A stretch of 8,391 nt of DNA from an uncultured bacterium (GTDB taxonomy: Bacteria > Pseudomonadota > Alphaproteobacteria > CAISDR01). The notes beneath the pieces were generated by a model that saw only the letters and a program-made list of their open reading frames with translations, was not told where the DNA came from and ran no database searches. A program made the translations under genes and the position numbers. Position 1 is the first letter of the stretch, and each line of letters opens with the position of its first letter. The DNA lies in assembly GCA_903884125.1 (NCBI GenBank), contig CAISDR010000569.1, positions 1 through 8,391 on the forward strand, given 5' to 3'. Below, piece after piece: positions 1 to 7,222 of this stretch.

Positions 1-1010
1 CACCCGATCCTGATCTGAAGCCGGACTATTCAGAACGCTTTCATCTGGCAGGCTACAATCGCATCGTGCAGGAGGAAGGGTACAAGAATTATCAGCAATG
101 GATTTCGCCCGGATTCCCGCGTTTCCTTGTGGTATCGATTGATCATGCCAATCCCTATTATGATGACAGTTACGCGGTCAATTCCGCCAATCTGGGCCCT
201 TATGGTGATGCCATCAATCACGAACTGCTGCCGGCGATAGAAATGGGGTTCCGGGGGATCGGTCAGGGTTGGGCGCGCTTTACCTATGGCGGATCAACCG
301 GCGGCTGGGAGGCATTGGCGACCCAGATTTTCTACCCGGATGACTATAACGGCGCCTTTGCCGCCTGCCCTGATCCGATTGATTTTCGTGCCTATACGCT
401 GATCAACCTGTATAAGGATGAAAACGCCTATAGCCTGCGCGGACCCCATCACAGCGAAGAACGTCCGGCATTCCGGAATTATCTTGGCGAAACACTATCC
501 ACCCAGCGCGATACCAATCGATATGAACTGGCGCTGGGCGATCATGGACGGTCCGGGGATCAGTATGACATCTGGCAGGCGGTCTATGGACCGGTCGGTG
601 CTGATGGCTATCCAGCCCCGATCTTTGACAAGGTCACAGGCAGGATCGACCACAAGGTCGCCGAATATTGGAAGGAACATTACGATCTAATGTCGATCCT
701 TCGCCGCGACTGGAAAACGCTGGGACCAAAGCTTACGGGCAAGATCCATCTTTACGTTGGGACCTTCGATAATTATTTCCTGAATGATGCAGTCTATCTG
801 GGCGAAGAAACGCTGGCCGATCTGAAAAATCCCGATCCCGAAGCCGAAGTGGACTACGGTGCACGGGACGAACATTGCTGGAACGGTGACCACAAGGCAC
901 CAAATGCCTATTCACGTCTGCATTATTACACGATGTATCTCGACCGGATTTTAAAACGCATCGATGCGACAGCACCAAAGGGTGCCGATCTGACAAGCTG
1001 GAGATATTGA
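1..1010 (+). CDS. Esterase-like alpha/beta-hydrolase-fold protein, C-terminal part (5' end outside window)
   Basis: The reading frame is open from base 3 to the TGA at 1008-1010, so the gene starts upstream of the window and 335 residues are visible. An internal GTG at 66 is not a real start, because the protein-like sequence (PDPDLKPDYSERFHLAGYNR) continues to its left. The hydrolase call rests on a nucleophile elbow, YGGSTGGW, with a GxSxG Ser codon at 294-296. A candidate acid is the Asp of VGTFDNYF (768-770). Candidate His residues lie in DEHCWNGDHK (873-875 and 891-893). This order and spacing fit the putative-esterase branch of the alpha/beta hydrolases. Such proteins are often exported, but the N-terminus that would show this is missing. 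The substrate is unknown. No partner gene follows: the next thing downstream is a decayed ATPase gene. Confidence is high that this is a real gene, moderate for the esterase label. Confidence 0.8.
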   Translation, partial: PDPDLKPDYSERFHLAGYNRIVQEEGYKNYQQWISPGFPRFLVVSIDHANPYYDDSYAVNSANLGPYGDAINHELLPAIEMGFRGIGQGWARFTYGGSTGGWEALATQIFYPDDYNGAFAACPDPIDFRAYTLINLYKDENAYSLRGPHHSEERPAFRNYLGETLSTQRDTNRYELALGDHGRSGDQYDIWQAVYGPVGADGYPAPIFDKVTGRIDHKVAEYWKEHYDLMSILRRDWKTLGPKLTGKIHLYVGTFDNYFLNDAVYLGEETLADLKNPDPEAEVDYGARDEHCWNGDHKAPNAYSRLHYYTMYLDRILKRIDATAPKGADLTSWRY

Positions 1011-1065
1011 GGTGTCAGCTGGGCACGCGACTTGAATCCCGACATATACCCATATGATCAGTTAA
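1011..1065. other. Short spacer between the hydrolase gene and the ATPase remnant
   Basis: These bases hold no gene and no clear terminator. In the frame used by the ATPase remnant there is a TGA at 1033-1035, an ATG at 1054-1056, and a TAA at 1063-1065. That ATG could be the old start of the remnant, with an early nonsense codon after three residues, but no good Shine-Dalgarno sequence supports it. Confidence 0.4.
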
Positions 1066-2406
1066 ACAAACTATCTTGCCGCTGGTCACATTCATGGTGA
1101 TGCGCTTGACGATATCTGGCGTGCAGCAGAAGTTGCCCAACCAAAGGACAATCGGGCAAAAGTAACGCGCACCAGCGTAATTATCGCTTTTCAGATTTTG
1201 GAACCCGAGGTGGAACATTCGGTTTCATTTTCTACTCTGGAAAAAGCGCGTGCACCGATGTGGCTCAACGCCACGAGTGATCGAGACAGCATACTTCACC
1301 CCATTAAATTGCCATTTGTGGATAGGGCTGTCATGGCACCTTTGACCTCAGACAGCGCGACATTCACTTCTGTTGAAGCTGTCGATACCTATATTTCGAA
1401 AAACCCAATTAATGAACAGAGCATGGAATGGGGCGAGGTTTAGGCCTATGCGACAAATATGTTTGTCGCGATTTTTGGCAACGATCCGAAAAATTGGTCC
1501 CCCGACCGGCACGTCAATTTGGGGTCGTTTATAACAGCATTTGCCCCCCAAATAGATGCTACCAAGGCCATTAGGGCTTCGCTCGGTATCCTGATCTATA
1601 ACAACGGACCTGCTCCAATTTTATTAGATCATTTGGTCAAAGCCCTGCCGCCACGTGAAATCATTTCGGCGCAGAATGCGGCCCTGCCCACTGTGTCACG
1701 GCATCTGGGCCAGGTTGACGGCAACTTTGCACTTAATGTCAGTCAGAGAATGGCATTAGAGGCAACGCTGGCGATCAATGAAGGAGAGATCATCGCGGTT
1801 AATGGTCCACCAGGCACAGGAAAGACCACCTTCATTCAAAGTGCGGCGGCATCATTATAGGTGCAAAGCGCATGCGCGGAAAATGGCGAGCCGCCTGTAA
1901 TATTGGCTAGTTCAAAGAACAATAAGGCAATCACAAATATTCTGGATTGCTTTGCCCGCGCAACATTACCCAGCGAACATGTTTTGAAAACTTCAATACT
2001 GGTACATCGGTGGTTACCCGATCTTTCTCACTATGGTTTGTACCTGCCTTCAAAATCAAAGGCCAGGGAACTGGGAAGTGATCATGCCGCAGCCTGGTGT
2101 GAGAAAAAGGGCCAGCCGTGGTCCGGAATTGCAGAAGAGATGGAAACGCCTGACTATTTGGCCCGCGCCGAAGTCGAATGGCTTGCGCAATTTAAGAATT
2201 GGTCGGGCCACGAAACTGTCAATATTGCCGAAGGAACCAAGGCACTTCAAACTACTCTTTTGGGCCGTGTTCAAAGCATCACTGGTATATTTCGTGATAA
2301 GGAAACTTTACTGTCCCTATTGGCCTCTGACGCTTTTCCTGTCGGGGAATTTCTTGAACAAAAGCGCGAGGCGGAACTTCTTCGGAAATATACTGGCGCC
2401 CGGTGA
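1066..2406 (+). pseudogene. Remnant of a superfamily-1 helicase-like P-loop ATPase (two in-frame TAG codons, 3' end missing)
   Basis: A single frame runs from 1066 to the TGA at 2404-2406, interrupted by TAG at 1441-1443 and 1858-1860. Protein-like sequence continues across both stops without a frame change, so these are point nonsense mutations rather than frameshifts. Just before the second stop is a textbook Walker A motif, GPPGTGKT (1804-1827), followed after the stop by PPVILASSKNNKAITNI. This resembles the helicase motif Ia region of SF1 AAA_11-type enzymes. The part before Walker A (PMWLNATSD, then EWGEV-stop-AYATNMF) resembles the long N-terminal region of large bacterial helicase-like ATPases; this is from memory of the family. 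Both stops could come from TGG by one base change. Motif II (DExx) and all later helicase motifs are absent, so the gene also lost most of its 3' part. The original start is not identified. The intact protein would have been a nucleic-acid-dependent ATPase; the remnant is presumably non-functional. Confidence 0.75.
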
Positions 2407-2425
2407 TTTAAAATATTAACTTTAC

Positions 2426-2992
2426 TTAACGACTGGCAAACAAGAACGCTGCGCTGATCACCGAACAATATTCACTATCAAGATTTGCCAAAGTCATATC
2501 GTGAACCTCGTCAGCGGTCCTGTGTCGTCCGCGATAGTCGGCCCGCGCAAATGTAAAGCAGGCGTCTTCAACCAGAAAGGTTTGATATCCGAGGTTTCCC
2601 GCCATACGCACGGTTGCCTCTACTGAATTGTTCGTTGCAACACCGGTGATGACCAATGTTTTAATCCCGCGTGCATGCAGCATTGCATCAAAATCAGTAC
2701 CGATGAATGCATTATTTGTCTGTTTCGGCAGCACGGTTTCACCGGCCTGCGGTGTGACTTCGGGCTTGAATTCATTCCCGATCTGCCCGGGGCGATAAGC
2801 TGAATCCAAGCTGGTTGAATCGTGTCGGACATGAATCACCGGTCGGCCTTTGGACCGCCAAAGATCAAGCAGTCCTGCAATCACCAATTCCGCAGCCGGA
2901 TTGTTTCGCGGCCCTTGAGCTGCGTGATAATCCGCATCGATTGCTATCTGGACATCAACAACGACAAGTGCTGCGCAATCAAACCGGGACAA
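2426..2992 (-). CDS. Isochorismatase-family hydrolase with Ser in place of the catalytic Cys
   Basis: This 188-residue protein has the full length of a single-domain isochorismatase/nicotinamidase-like (cysteine hydrolase) protein. The N-terminal strand ALVVVDVQ carries the conserved Asp (D13), and LPKQTNNAF carries the conserved Lys (K90). The usual nucleophile segment (T-N-x-C-V-x-x-T) reads TNNSVEAT, putting Ser123 where Cys normally sits. The flanking RMAGNLGY and LVEDACFTF are well conserved, so this is not general decay. I recall a subgroup of the family with the same TNNSVEAT signature, but cannot check it here. Family members hydrolyse amides or enol ethers in the cytoplasm (nicotinamide, N-carbamoylsarcosine, isochorismate); the substrate here is unknown. 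There is no signal peptide. The TTG start at 2992 is favoured because an in-frame stop lies just upstream and a good Shine-Dalgarno sequence precedes it. The gene follows the amidohydrolase by 30 bases, so co-transcription is likely. Its 3' end faces the ATPase remnant. Confidence 0.88.
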   Translation of the reverse strand: MSRFDCAALVVVDVQIAIDADYHAAQGPRNNPAAELVIAGLLDLWRSKGRPVIHVRHDSTSLDSAYRPGQIGNEFKPEVTPQAGETVLPKQTNNAFIGTDFDAMLHARGIKTLVITGVATNNSVEATVRMAGNLGYQTFLVEDACFTFARADYRGRHRTADEVHDMTLANLDSEYCSVISAAFLFASR

Positions 2993-2995
2993 TCC

Positions 2996-3003
2996 ATCAC
3001 CTC
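2996..3003 (-). promoter_or_regulatory. Ribosome binding site deciding a TTG start
   Basis: On the minus strand GAGGTGAT ends three bases before TTG, with its GAGG core 7 nt from the start. In the same frame the TGA at 3004-3002 closes the reading frame upstream, so no earlier start is possible. An ATG overlapping this site (2997-2995) is out of frame. Confidence 0.6.
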
Positions 3004-3022
3004 AGGTAACAGGCATTCAATT

Positions 3023-5173
3023 TTAATCCAGATCACTGGTCTCGGTCTGGAAGCTGGGCCCCGCAAAAGTATTGCCCGCCCCTTCCCACCAATAGGGCAG
3101 CCGTATCCGTCTGCCCGTCATGACTTCGTTTAGGGTTACCGGATCATAAAGCCGCCCGCCAAGCATCACATAGTGGATCTTTGCACTATTGCGGATGTCC
3201 CCGATCGGATCGGCGTCCAGCACGATAAGATCAGCCAGCTTGCCTGGCTCGAGCGAACCCACATCTTTGGCATAACCCAGGGATGTCGCAGGCATGATTG
3301 TACCGGCGCGAAGCGCTTCTATCGAGGTCCAGCCACCGCGGACAAATGACCACAGCTCCCAATGAGGGCCAAGTCCCGCCTGCTGGCCATGCGCGCCAAT
3401 GGATACCTGAATTCCCTTGTCCACCAGCTTTTTTGCTTCGCGTGCGCTACCGGCATCGGCGTAGTCTTCTTCGGGCGCTGCGCTATAGCGGGCGTTTCGT
3501 GCAGCCAGCAGCGCTGGTGGTTCGTGTTTTGACAATATCGGATCGTGCAGGACATCCATATGCGCCCGCCAATAAGGATCGCCCGCCAGACCACCATAGG
3601 TGACAACCAGTGTTGGTGTATAATTCGTGTGTGTCTGTGACCAGAAGCTCACCACATCATCATAGAAATGTTCGACCGGTAGGTTATGTTCAAGCGTGGA
3701 ATTTCCATCCTGGATCAGGGTGATGTCCATGTTGTACAGCGATCCGCCTTCGGGTACGACCTCAAGTCCTTCGGCTTGAGCTGCAGCCACTACCATCTGT
3801 CGTTGTTCGCGGCGTGGCTGGTTATAGTTTTTCACACTATGTGCACCCTGAGCCTTCAGCCTTCGAACATGGGCAAGCGCGTCATCGAAATTATTGATCT
3901 CTGCAAAAAGTCCCGGCGCTTTCGCCCCGTATATTATTTCGCCAGTGGAAAAAATGCGTGGGGCAAGAATTTTGCCCGCCCGCTGATATTCCGAGGCAAC
4001 GAAAATTTCGCTGGCCCGTGCAGACGGGTCGTGGATCGTGGTGGTACCCATCGCCAGATTGGCCATGGACGACCAGTTCTGCTGCGGGATCAGATCGCTT
4101 TCCGCCTGCGGTCCATGGGCATGAGCATCTACCAGACCCGGTATGATGGTCTTACCCATAACATCAATCCGTTTGGCATCGGCCGGGATTGTCACCTGCC
4201 CCCTGGTGCCAATCGCTGTAATACGGTCGCCACGGATGATGATTACGCCATCATCGATAATGCCGCCGTCCACGGTCGCCATTGTCAGGATACGCGCGCC
4301 GACCAGTGCAACAACACCCACAGGCTTGTCAGTAGCAACATCAATGGATAGCGACAGACCGGTCACCGGTGGCTTGAACTTCACCGTATCTTTGGGTACG
4401 CCGTCGCCGGCGGGTGCAAGCGAGTACAGGGCGCTGGTTTCAGCTGTGTACAGGGTTGGGCCCATGCTCCAGTGAATTTGCTTTCCACCATGGGACCAAT
4501 TGATGAAATCCGCGCCCTCGGCACTCAGGCGCGTTACCGGCAGCGGGCCGCCCTTCTCGTCGGCGGGCACGTCCTGCGTGCCGGGCATAAGCGGCATGAC
4601 AAATGCCTGGTAATTCTGCCGAAAGGCCACATTTTCGCCATCGGGTGAAATGCGATAGCCAAATGCCATTTCACCGGTGGCGTGTACGCGCCGGGCCTGA
4701 CCATTGAGATCAGTGCTGACTAGCTGATGCTTGTCCTTGTCGCGCGTAACCATGAACACGCGGTCACTGGTTGCGCCAAACTGCGGTTCCGACCCGCCTG
4801 GCATGATGCGTTCCGGCCTGCCCCCGCCAGATGCAACGCGATAGACGCCCGGATCCTGTGTCCAACCACTGGAAGTAAGATTTCCCCCCCGCCTGCGTTC
4901 ATAAACCAGCATGCGCCCGTCCGGCGAAAAACGGGGCAGGGCATAATGCCCTTGCTCGCTGATTACATCACGGGCACTACCTCCGCTGGCAGAGACAATA
5001 CGAAGATGGCCAAGTGCGGCATCAGTCCACCCGACAAAGACAATTGATTTGCCATCGGGTGACCAGCTAGGGAAAAGTTCGAAATCCGGACTGTCATCGC
5101 TGACAAGGCGGCGCGCCTGTCCACCCGTTGCCGGTTTGATCCACAGTTTTCCCAATGTTTCGAATACGACCAT
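3023..5173 (-). CDS. C-terminal piece: end of PD40 propeller plus amidohydrolase domain
   Basis: This open frame encodes 716 residues from the first ATG after the TAA. Residues 1-190 hold PD40 repeats (FPSWSPDG near 33, LPRFSPDG near 79, YRISPDG near 173). From about 285 comes the amidohydrolase domain: a small beta-sandwich start (VGARILTM), then GLVDAHAHG with the metal-ligand pair H351/H353. Next are K448 in SVKNYNQP (a candidate bridging lysine), H496 in LEHNLPVEH, and H595 in SIGAHGQQ. GSLEPGKLADLIVLDADP (639 onwards) is the usual C-terminal signature returning to the beta-sandwich. The set fits imidazolonepropionase/prolidase-like metal-dependent amidohydrolases; the substrate cannot be told. 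All catalytic residues appear intact. The ATG at 5173 has no good Shine-Dalgarno sequence and no signal peptide follows it, so it is unlikely to be a natural start. It lies 12 bases past the TAA, so re-initiation after termination is conceivable. Confidence 0.6.
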   Translation of the reverse strand: MVVFETLGKLWIKPATGGQARRLVSDDSPDFELFPSWSPDGKSIVFVGWTDAALGHLRIVSASGGSARDVISEQGHYALPRFSPDGRMLVYERRRGGNLTSSGWTQDPGVYRVASGGGRPERIMPGGSEPQFGATSDRVFMVTRDKDKHQLVSTDLNGQARRVHATGEMAFGYRISPDGENVAFRQNYQAFVMPLMPGTQDVPADEKGGPLPVTRLSAEGADFINWSHGGKQIHWSMGPTLYTAETSALYSLAPAGDGVPKDTVKFKPPVTGLSLSIDVATDKPVGVVALVGARILTMATVDGGIIDDGVIIIRGDRITAIGTRGQVTIPADAKRIDVMGKTIIPGLVDAHAHGPQAESDLIPQQNWSSMANLAMGTTTIHDPSARASEIFVASEYQRAGKILAPRIFSTGEIIYGAKAPGLFAEINNFDDALAHVRRLKAQGAHSVKNYNQPRREQRQMVVAAAQAEGLEVVPEGGSLYNMDITLIQDGNSTLEHNLPVEHFYDDVVSFWSQTHTNYTPTLVVTYGGLAGDPYWRAHMDVLHDPILSKHEPPALLAARNARYSAAPEEDYADAGSAREAKKLVDKGIQVSIGAHGQQAGLGPHWELWSFVRGGWTSIEALRAGTIMPATSLGYAKDVGSLEPGKLADLIVLDADPIGDIRNSAKIHYVMLGGRLYDPVTLNEVMTGRRIRLPYWWEGAGNTFAGPSFQTETSDLD

Positions 5174-5185
5174 GCGGCCATCTGG

Positions 5186-6340
5186 TTAAACACTGGCCCA
5201 TCGCGGCATGGTGGTCGTAAAATGATCCGGCGCCACTTCAACTGGGGGATGGGTGGCATCTATTACAATACGTGTGTCGTCGATCTGAAATGGAATGATG
5301 CTTTCAGCACCACTAGAAATATCAACCCGCCGGATCTTGCCACCTGCCCAGAATACCACCGACTGATCATCCGGTGTCCATGCCATGTTGGGATAGACAC
5401 CGCTGACTGCCCAGGTTTCCTGCACGTCCTGATCAAGCGCATCATAAATCTTGTGTTCTTCGCCCGAGACCAGATCTTTTACATATAGTTTGGAACGCGC
5501 CCGTTCACGACGGACAAAGGCCTGCTTTCTGCCATCAGGTGATGGGGTCGGTCGCACCGATCCACCAAATCCCGCTGCCGCGATTGATATTTCCCCGGTT
5601 TTAAGATCATAGCGCTCGATCTCGAACAGATTGGTATTCGAATCCTGTGCGTATTCAAAAACCGGCCCTGGTGTAACATCGCGTGTGTAAAAAATACTGT
5701 TTCCATCCGCCGCATAAATCGGCTCGCCCAATTCTTTTTGCAATTGTTCGCTGGCGCGCTTGACCAGCGGCACACCCCCACCACCCGAAACGTGGTAGAG
5801 CCACACTTCCCCAGTGCCAAGGGATCGGCCTGTGGTGAAATGTTTTTTCGCGACGATAAAACGTCCATCCGGACTCCAGCTGGGCTGGTTCAAAAGCCGG
5901 AAGTCTTCCTTCGTGACCTGGCGCTTGTCGGAACCATCCACGTTCATGACCCAGATATTGTCACCGCCGCCCCGATCCGAGACGAATACAATGCGCCGTC
6001 CATCGGGTGAAAAGCGCGGCTGCTGGTCATAGGCCAGCCCTTCGGCAATACGTACAGGCTTTCCACCCGCAATCGGCATGACATAGATGTCGCCTAACAG
6101 GTCAAAGGCAATCAGCCTGCCATCCCGCGAGACATCAATATTCATCCAGGTGCCGCTATCGACCTTGATACCAATTTCGCGCGTGACCAGACCGGCCGGT
6201 GCATTCACATCCCATTTTTCAGCCTTGGGTGCGACCTCTGGCGGTGCGGCCTGAACTTTTGACGCCAGCGAAAGTTCTATTAAACCTGTCTGACCTGCAA
6301 GAACGAACAGAACGACGAAACAGTTTAGCCGATAGTTCAT
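5186..6340 (-). CDS. N-terminal piece: signal peptide and first PD40/TolB-like repeats
   Basis: This frame encodes 384 residues ending at the TAA. The start is taken at the ATG at 6340, which has GGGAG 5 nt upstream and opens directly into a signal peptide: MNYR, a hydrophobic stretch CFVVLFVLAG, and a likely signal-peptidase cleavage after VQA or VQAA near residue 31-32. A TTG 66 bases further upstream (6406) would bury this signal and is rejected. The mature part has PD40 repeats: QPRFSPDGRRIVF, QPSWSPDGRFIV, PTPSPDGRKQAF and MAWTPDDQSVVF. These are WD40-like blades as in TolB, and typically form a beta-propeller ahead of a periplasmic hydrolase domain. Alone it would be an exported, incomplete propeller without enzyme activity. 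It lies 100 bases downstream of the DUF2721 gene on the same strand. Confidence 0.62.
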   Translation of the reverse strand: MNYRLNCFVVLFVLAGQTGLIELSLASKVQAAPPEVAPKAEKWDVNAPAGLVTREIGIKVDSGTWMNIDVSRDGRLIAFDLLGDIYVMPIAGGKPVRIAEGLAYDQQPRFSPDGRRIVFVSDRGGGDNIWVMNVDGSDKRQVTKEDFRLLNQPSWSPDGRFIVAKKHFTTGRSLGTGEVWLYHVSGGGGVPLVKRASEQLQKELGEPIYAADGNSIFYTRDVTPGPVFEYAQDSNTNLFEIERYDLKTGEISIAAAGFGGSVRPTPSPDGRKQAFVRRERARSKLYVKDLVSGEEHKIYDALDQDVQETWAVSGVYPNMAWTPDDQSVVFWAGGKIRRVDISSGAESIIPFQIDDTRIVIDATHPPVEVAPDHFTTTMPRWASV

Positions 6341-6345
6341 TTTAA

Positions 6346-6350
6346 CTCCC
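6346..6350 (-). promoter_or_regulatory. Ribosome binding site for the amidohydrolase start
   Basis: The minus strand reads GGGAG, then five bases (TTAAA), then the ATG at 6340. It picks this ATG over the TTG at 6406, and the signal peptide beginning at the same residue agrees. Confidence 0.6.
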
Positions 6351-6403
6351 GATTGGCGAGGCAAAGGCATCCGACACAAGTTGCCATCAGCCTGCCAGAA
6401 AGC

Positions 6404-6422
6404 CAACCGTCGTCAACGGTTG
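6404..6422 (-). terminator. Hairpin between the DUF2721 and amidohydrolase genes, possible weak terminator
   Basis: A perfect 7-bp inverted repeat (CAACCGT and ACGGTTG, loop of 5) starts 18 bases after the DUF2721 stop. On the minus strand it is followed only by GCTTTCTGG, a short and broken T-run. On the plus strand TTTTT follows after six bases, but no plus-strand gene ends here. It may slow or end DUF2721 transcription, or do nothing. Confidence 0.3.
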
Positions 6423-6440
6423 ATCACATTTTTCCAAAAT

Positions 6441-6890
6441 CTATTTGAACCGGGCCGTGTCGATTGCGGTCATATGAGTGGCCAGATAGACTTCACGCAG
6501 GAACCATAAAAGCCCCAGAACAACCAATACCATTGCGGCAACGAAAAAGCTGGCAATAAACCAGCCCAGATGGGTGCTGAACAATTGCTCCATAAACAAG
6601 GCCACAATTACCAGACAGACCAACAACGCAGCGACGGTACAGAAGTTAATTGACCAGCTGCAGGCATGGCGTCTTTGCTCCAGGCGACCCATTTCAATGA
6701 GGGCGGTGCGCCGTGTGTCAGAATCGATTGCTGGCCAGTTTGCTTCAATAGCACGGGCACGGTCGATCACGCGGGCAAGACGGTTTGCGATCACGCCCAG
6801 CAAAGTGGCCAGACCGGTAAGCAGGAAAACGGGTGCGACGGCAAGTTGAATGGCATGCCCTATATTTACAATCTCGACGTCAGTTGGCAT
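6441..6890 (-). CDS. DUF2721 family inner-membrane protein
   Basis: A 149-residue membrane protein. It opens with IGHAIQLAVAPVFLLTG and continues LATLLGVIANRLARVIDRAR, the conserved N-terminal signature of the DUF2721 family, whose function is unknown. Three hydrophobic segments are visible: about residues 14-36, 80-104 and 109-131. A charged, probably cytoplasmic, stretch lies between the first two (DRARAIEA through MGRLEQRRH). The start at 6890 is chosen because GGAGA lies 7 nt upstream and the family signature follows at once. An ATG at 6953 would add 21 residues (MQRLPTPEQSNQQF and so on) but has no Shine-Dalgarno sequence, and neither does the ATG at 6911. The length fits the family. The gene reads in the same direction as its neighbours, but a hairpin and about 100 bases separate it from the amidohydrolase gene, so a shared role is not implied. 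Confidence 0.88.
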   Translation of the reverse strand: MPTDVEIVNIGHAIQLAVAPVFLLTGLATLLGVIANRLARVIDRARAIEANWPAIDSDTRRTALIEMGRLEQRRHACSWSINFCTVAALLVCLVIVALFMEQLFSTHLGWFIASFFVAAMVLVVLGLLWFLREVYLATHMTAIDTARFK

Positions 6891-6897
6891 GCGTGTT

Positions 6898-6902
6898 TCT
6901 CC
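6898..6902 (-). promoter_or_regulatory. Ribosome binding site supporting the DUF2721 start at 6890
   Basis: GGAGA on the minus strand lies 7 nt before the ATG at 6890. The alternative ATGs at 6911 and 6953 have no comparable purine-rich stretch before them. Confidence 0.5.
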
Positions 6903-7222
6903 ATCGAACATGAATTGCTGGTTGCTTTGTTCGGGCGTGGGCAGTCTTTGCATACTGCGTGTTCAGCACCATTATGTCACGCTTGGGATCAAACCCAGGA
7001 TGGGCTGGAAACAATGCAGCGTTTAGCTCATGGTGATAATGTGACACATCAAGCAAGCGATTCATCAACGCTGATTCATGATCGTTATGGGTGTAGCCAA
7101 GACAACTATCGTCGCCAACAGATCTTCATCCGAAAGATTGCAAGCCGGTGTATTGGCTGTCCTTTGCCGACAAATATGGCGTGTATAGTTGATTTTGGGA
7201 ACGGATTTCTCCGTTACCACCT
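6903..7222. other. Gene-free stretch between the TonB receptor and DUF2721
   Basis: About 320 bases without a credible gene. The short open frames here (for example 62 residues on the minus strand, 6880-7068) have no ribosome binding site or family-like sequence. It should hold the DUF2721 promoter on the minus strand, but I find no convincing -35/-10 pair. A 6-bp hairpin-like repeat lies at 6982-6999, and another lies just after the receptor stop. Confidence 0.45.
7197..7218 (-). terminator. Hairpin just after the TonB receptor stop
   Basis: AACGGA and TCCGTT pair over a 4-base loop (7200-7215), with two more G-C pairs beyond one mismatch. On the minus strand it begins four bases after the receptor's TAG. 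The bases after it (AAAATC) give no T-run, so a classic intrinsic terminator is not shown. It could instead protect the mRNA 3' end or be chance. Confidence 0.28.

Larger units (their letters stand above)
3023..6340 (-). pseudogene. Exported TolB-propeller amidohydrolase, interrupted by an in-frame TAA
   Basis: Read through one TAA at 5188-5186, this is a single frame of 1105 codons, counting the TAA as one residue. That is about the size expected for secreted amidohydrolases with an N-terminal TolB/PD40 propeller (roughly 1,100 residues, from memory). The two pieces lie in the same frame with no missing bases. The stop sits inside a PD40 repeat: PRWASV-stop-PDGRMVVFETLGKLW, where sister repeats read PRFSPDGR or PSWSPDGR. 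The lost residue is therefore almost certainly Ser, and TCA to TAA needs one base change. The propeller is split across the break, with several SPDG repeats on each side, so neither piece makes a complete domain set. The downstream piece would lack a signal peptide. I infer a recent nonsense mutation or a sequencing error; rescue by readthrough or re-initiation is possible but unsupported. The two pieces are described separately. Confidence 0.78.

Noticed and set aside
1441..1860. TAG recoding, for example amber read as an amino acid, to explain the two in-frame TAGs
   Set aside because: TAG is used as the true stop of the DUF2721 gene (6443-6441) and of the TonB receptor gene (7225-7223) in the same window, so TAG is a normal stop here. 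The ATPase remnant also lacks its 3' part.
1066..2406. A new anti-phage defence system built around the P-loop ATPase
   Set aside because: Large helicase-like ATPases do occur in defence loci, but this one is broken and truncated, and no nuclease, methylase or other defence partner lies nearby.
2033..2419. A 128-residue open frame on the plus strand
   Set aside because: It overlaps the ATPase remnant in another frame and shows no family-like sequence. It does not restore the missing helicase motifs.
3686..4351. A 221-residue open frame on the plus strand
   Set aside because: It lies antisense to the amidohydrolase domain, whose family motifs are clear on the minus strand. Its translation has no domain-like pattern.
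6341..6406. Longer start (TTG at 6406) for the amidohydrolase
   Set aside because: It would put 22 charged and mixed residues before the signal peptide, and it has no ribosome binding site. The ATG at 6340 has both.
6971..7045. Two similar 10-base words, ATTATGTCAC and ATAATGTGAC, as paired regulator sites
   Set aside because: They match at only 8 of 10 bases, are 65 bases apart, are not clean palindromes, and do not flank any recognisable promoter.
6880..7068. A 62-residue minus-strand open frame in the gap before DUF2721
   Set aside because: It overlaps the start of DUF2721, has no ribosome binding site, and reads as random His/Asn-rich sequence.
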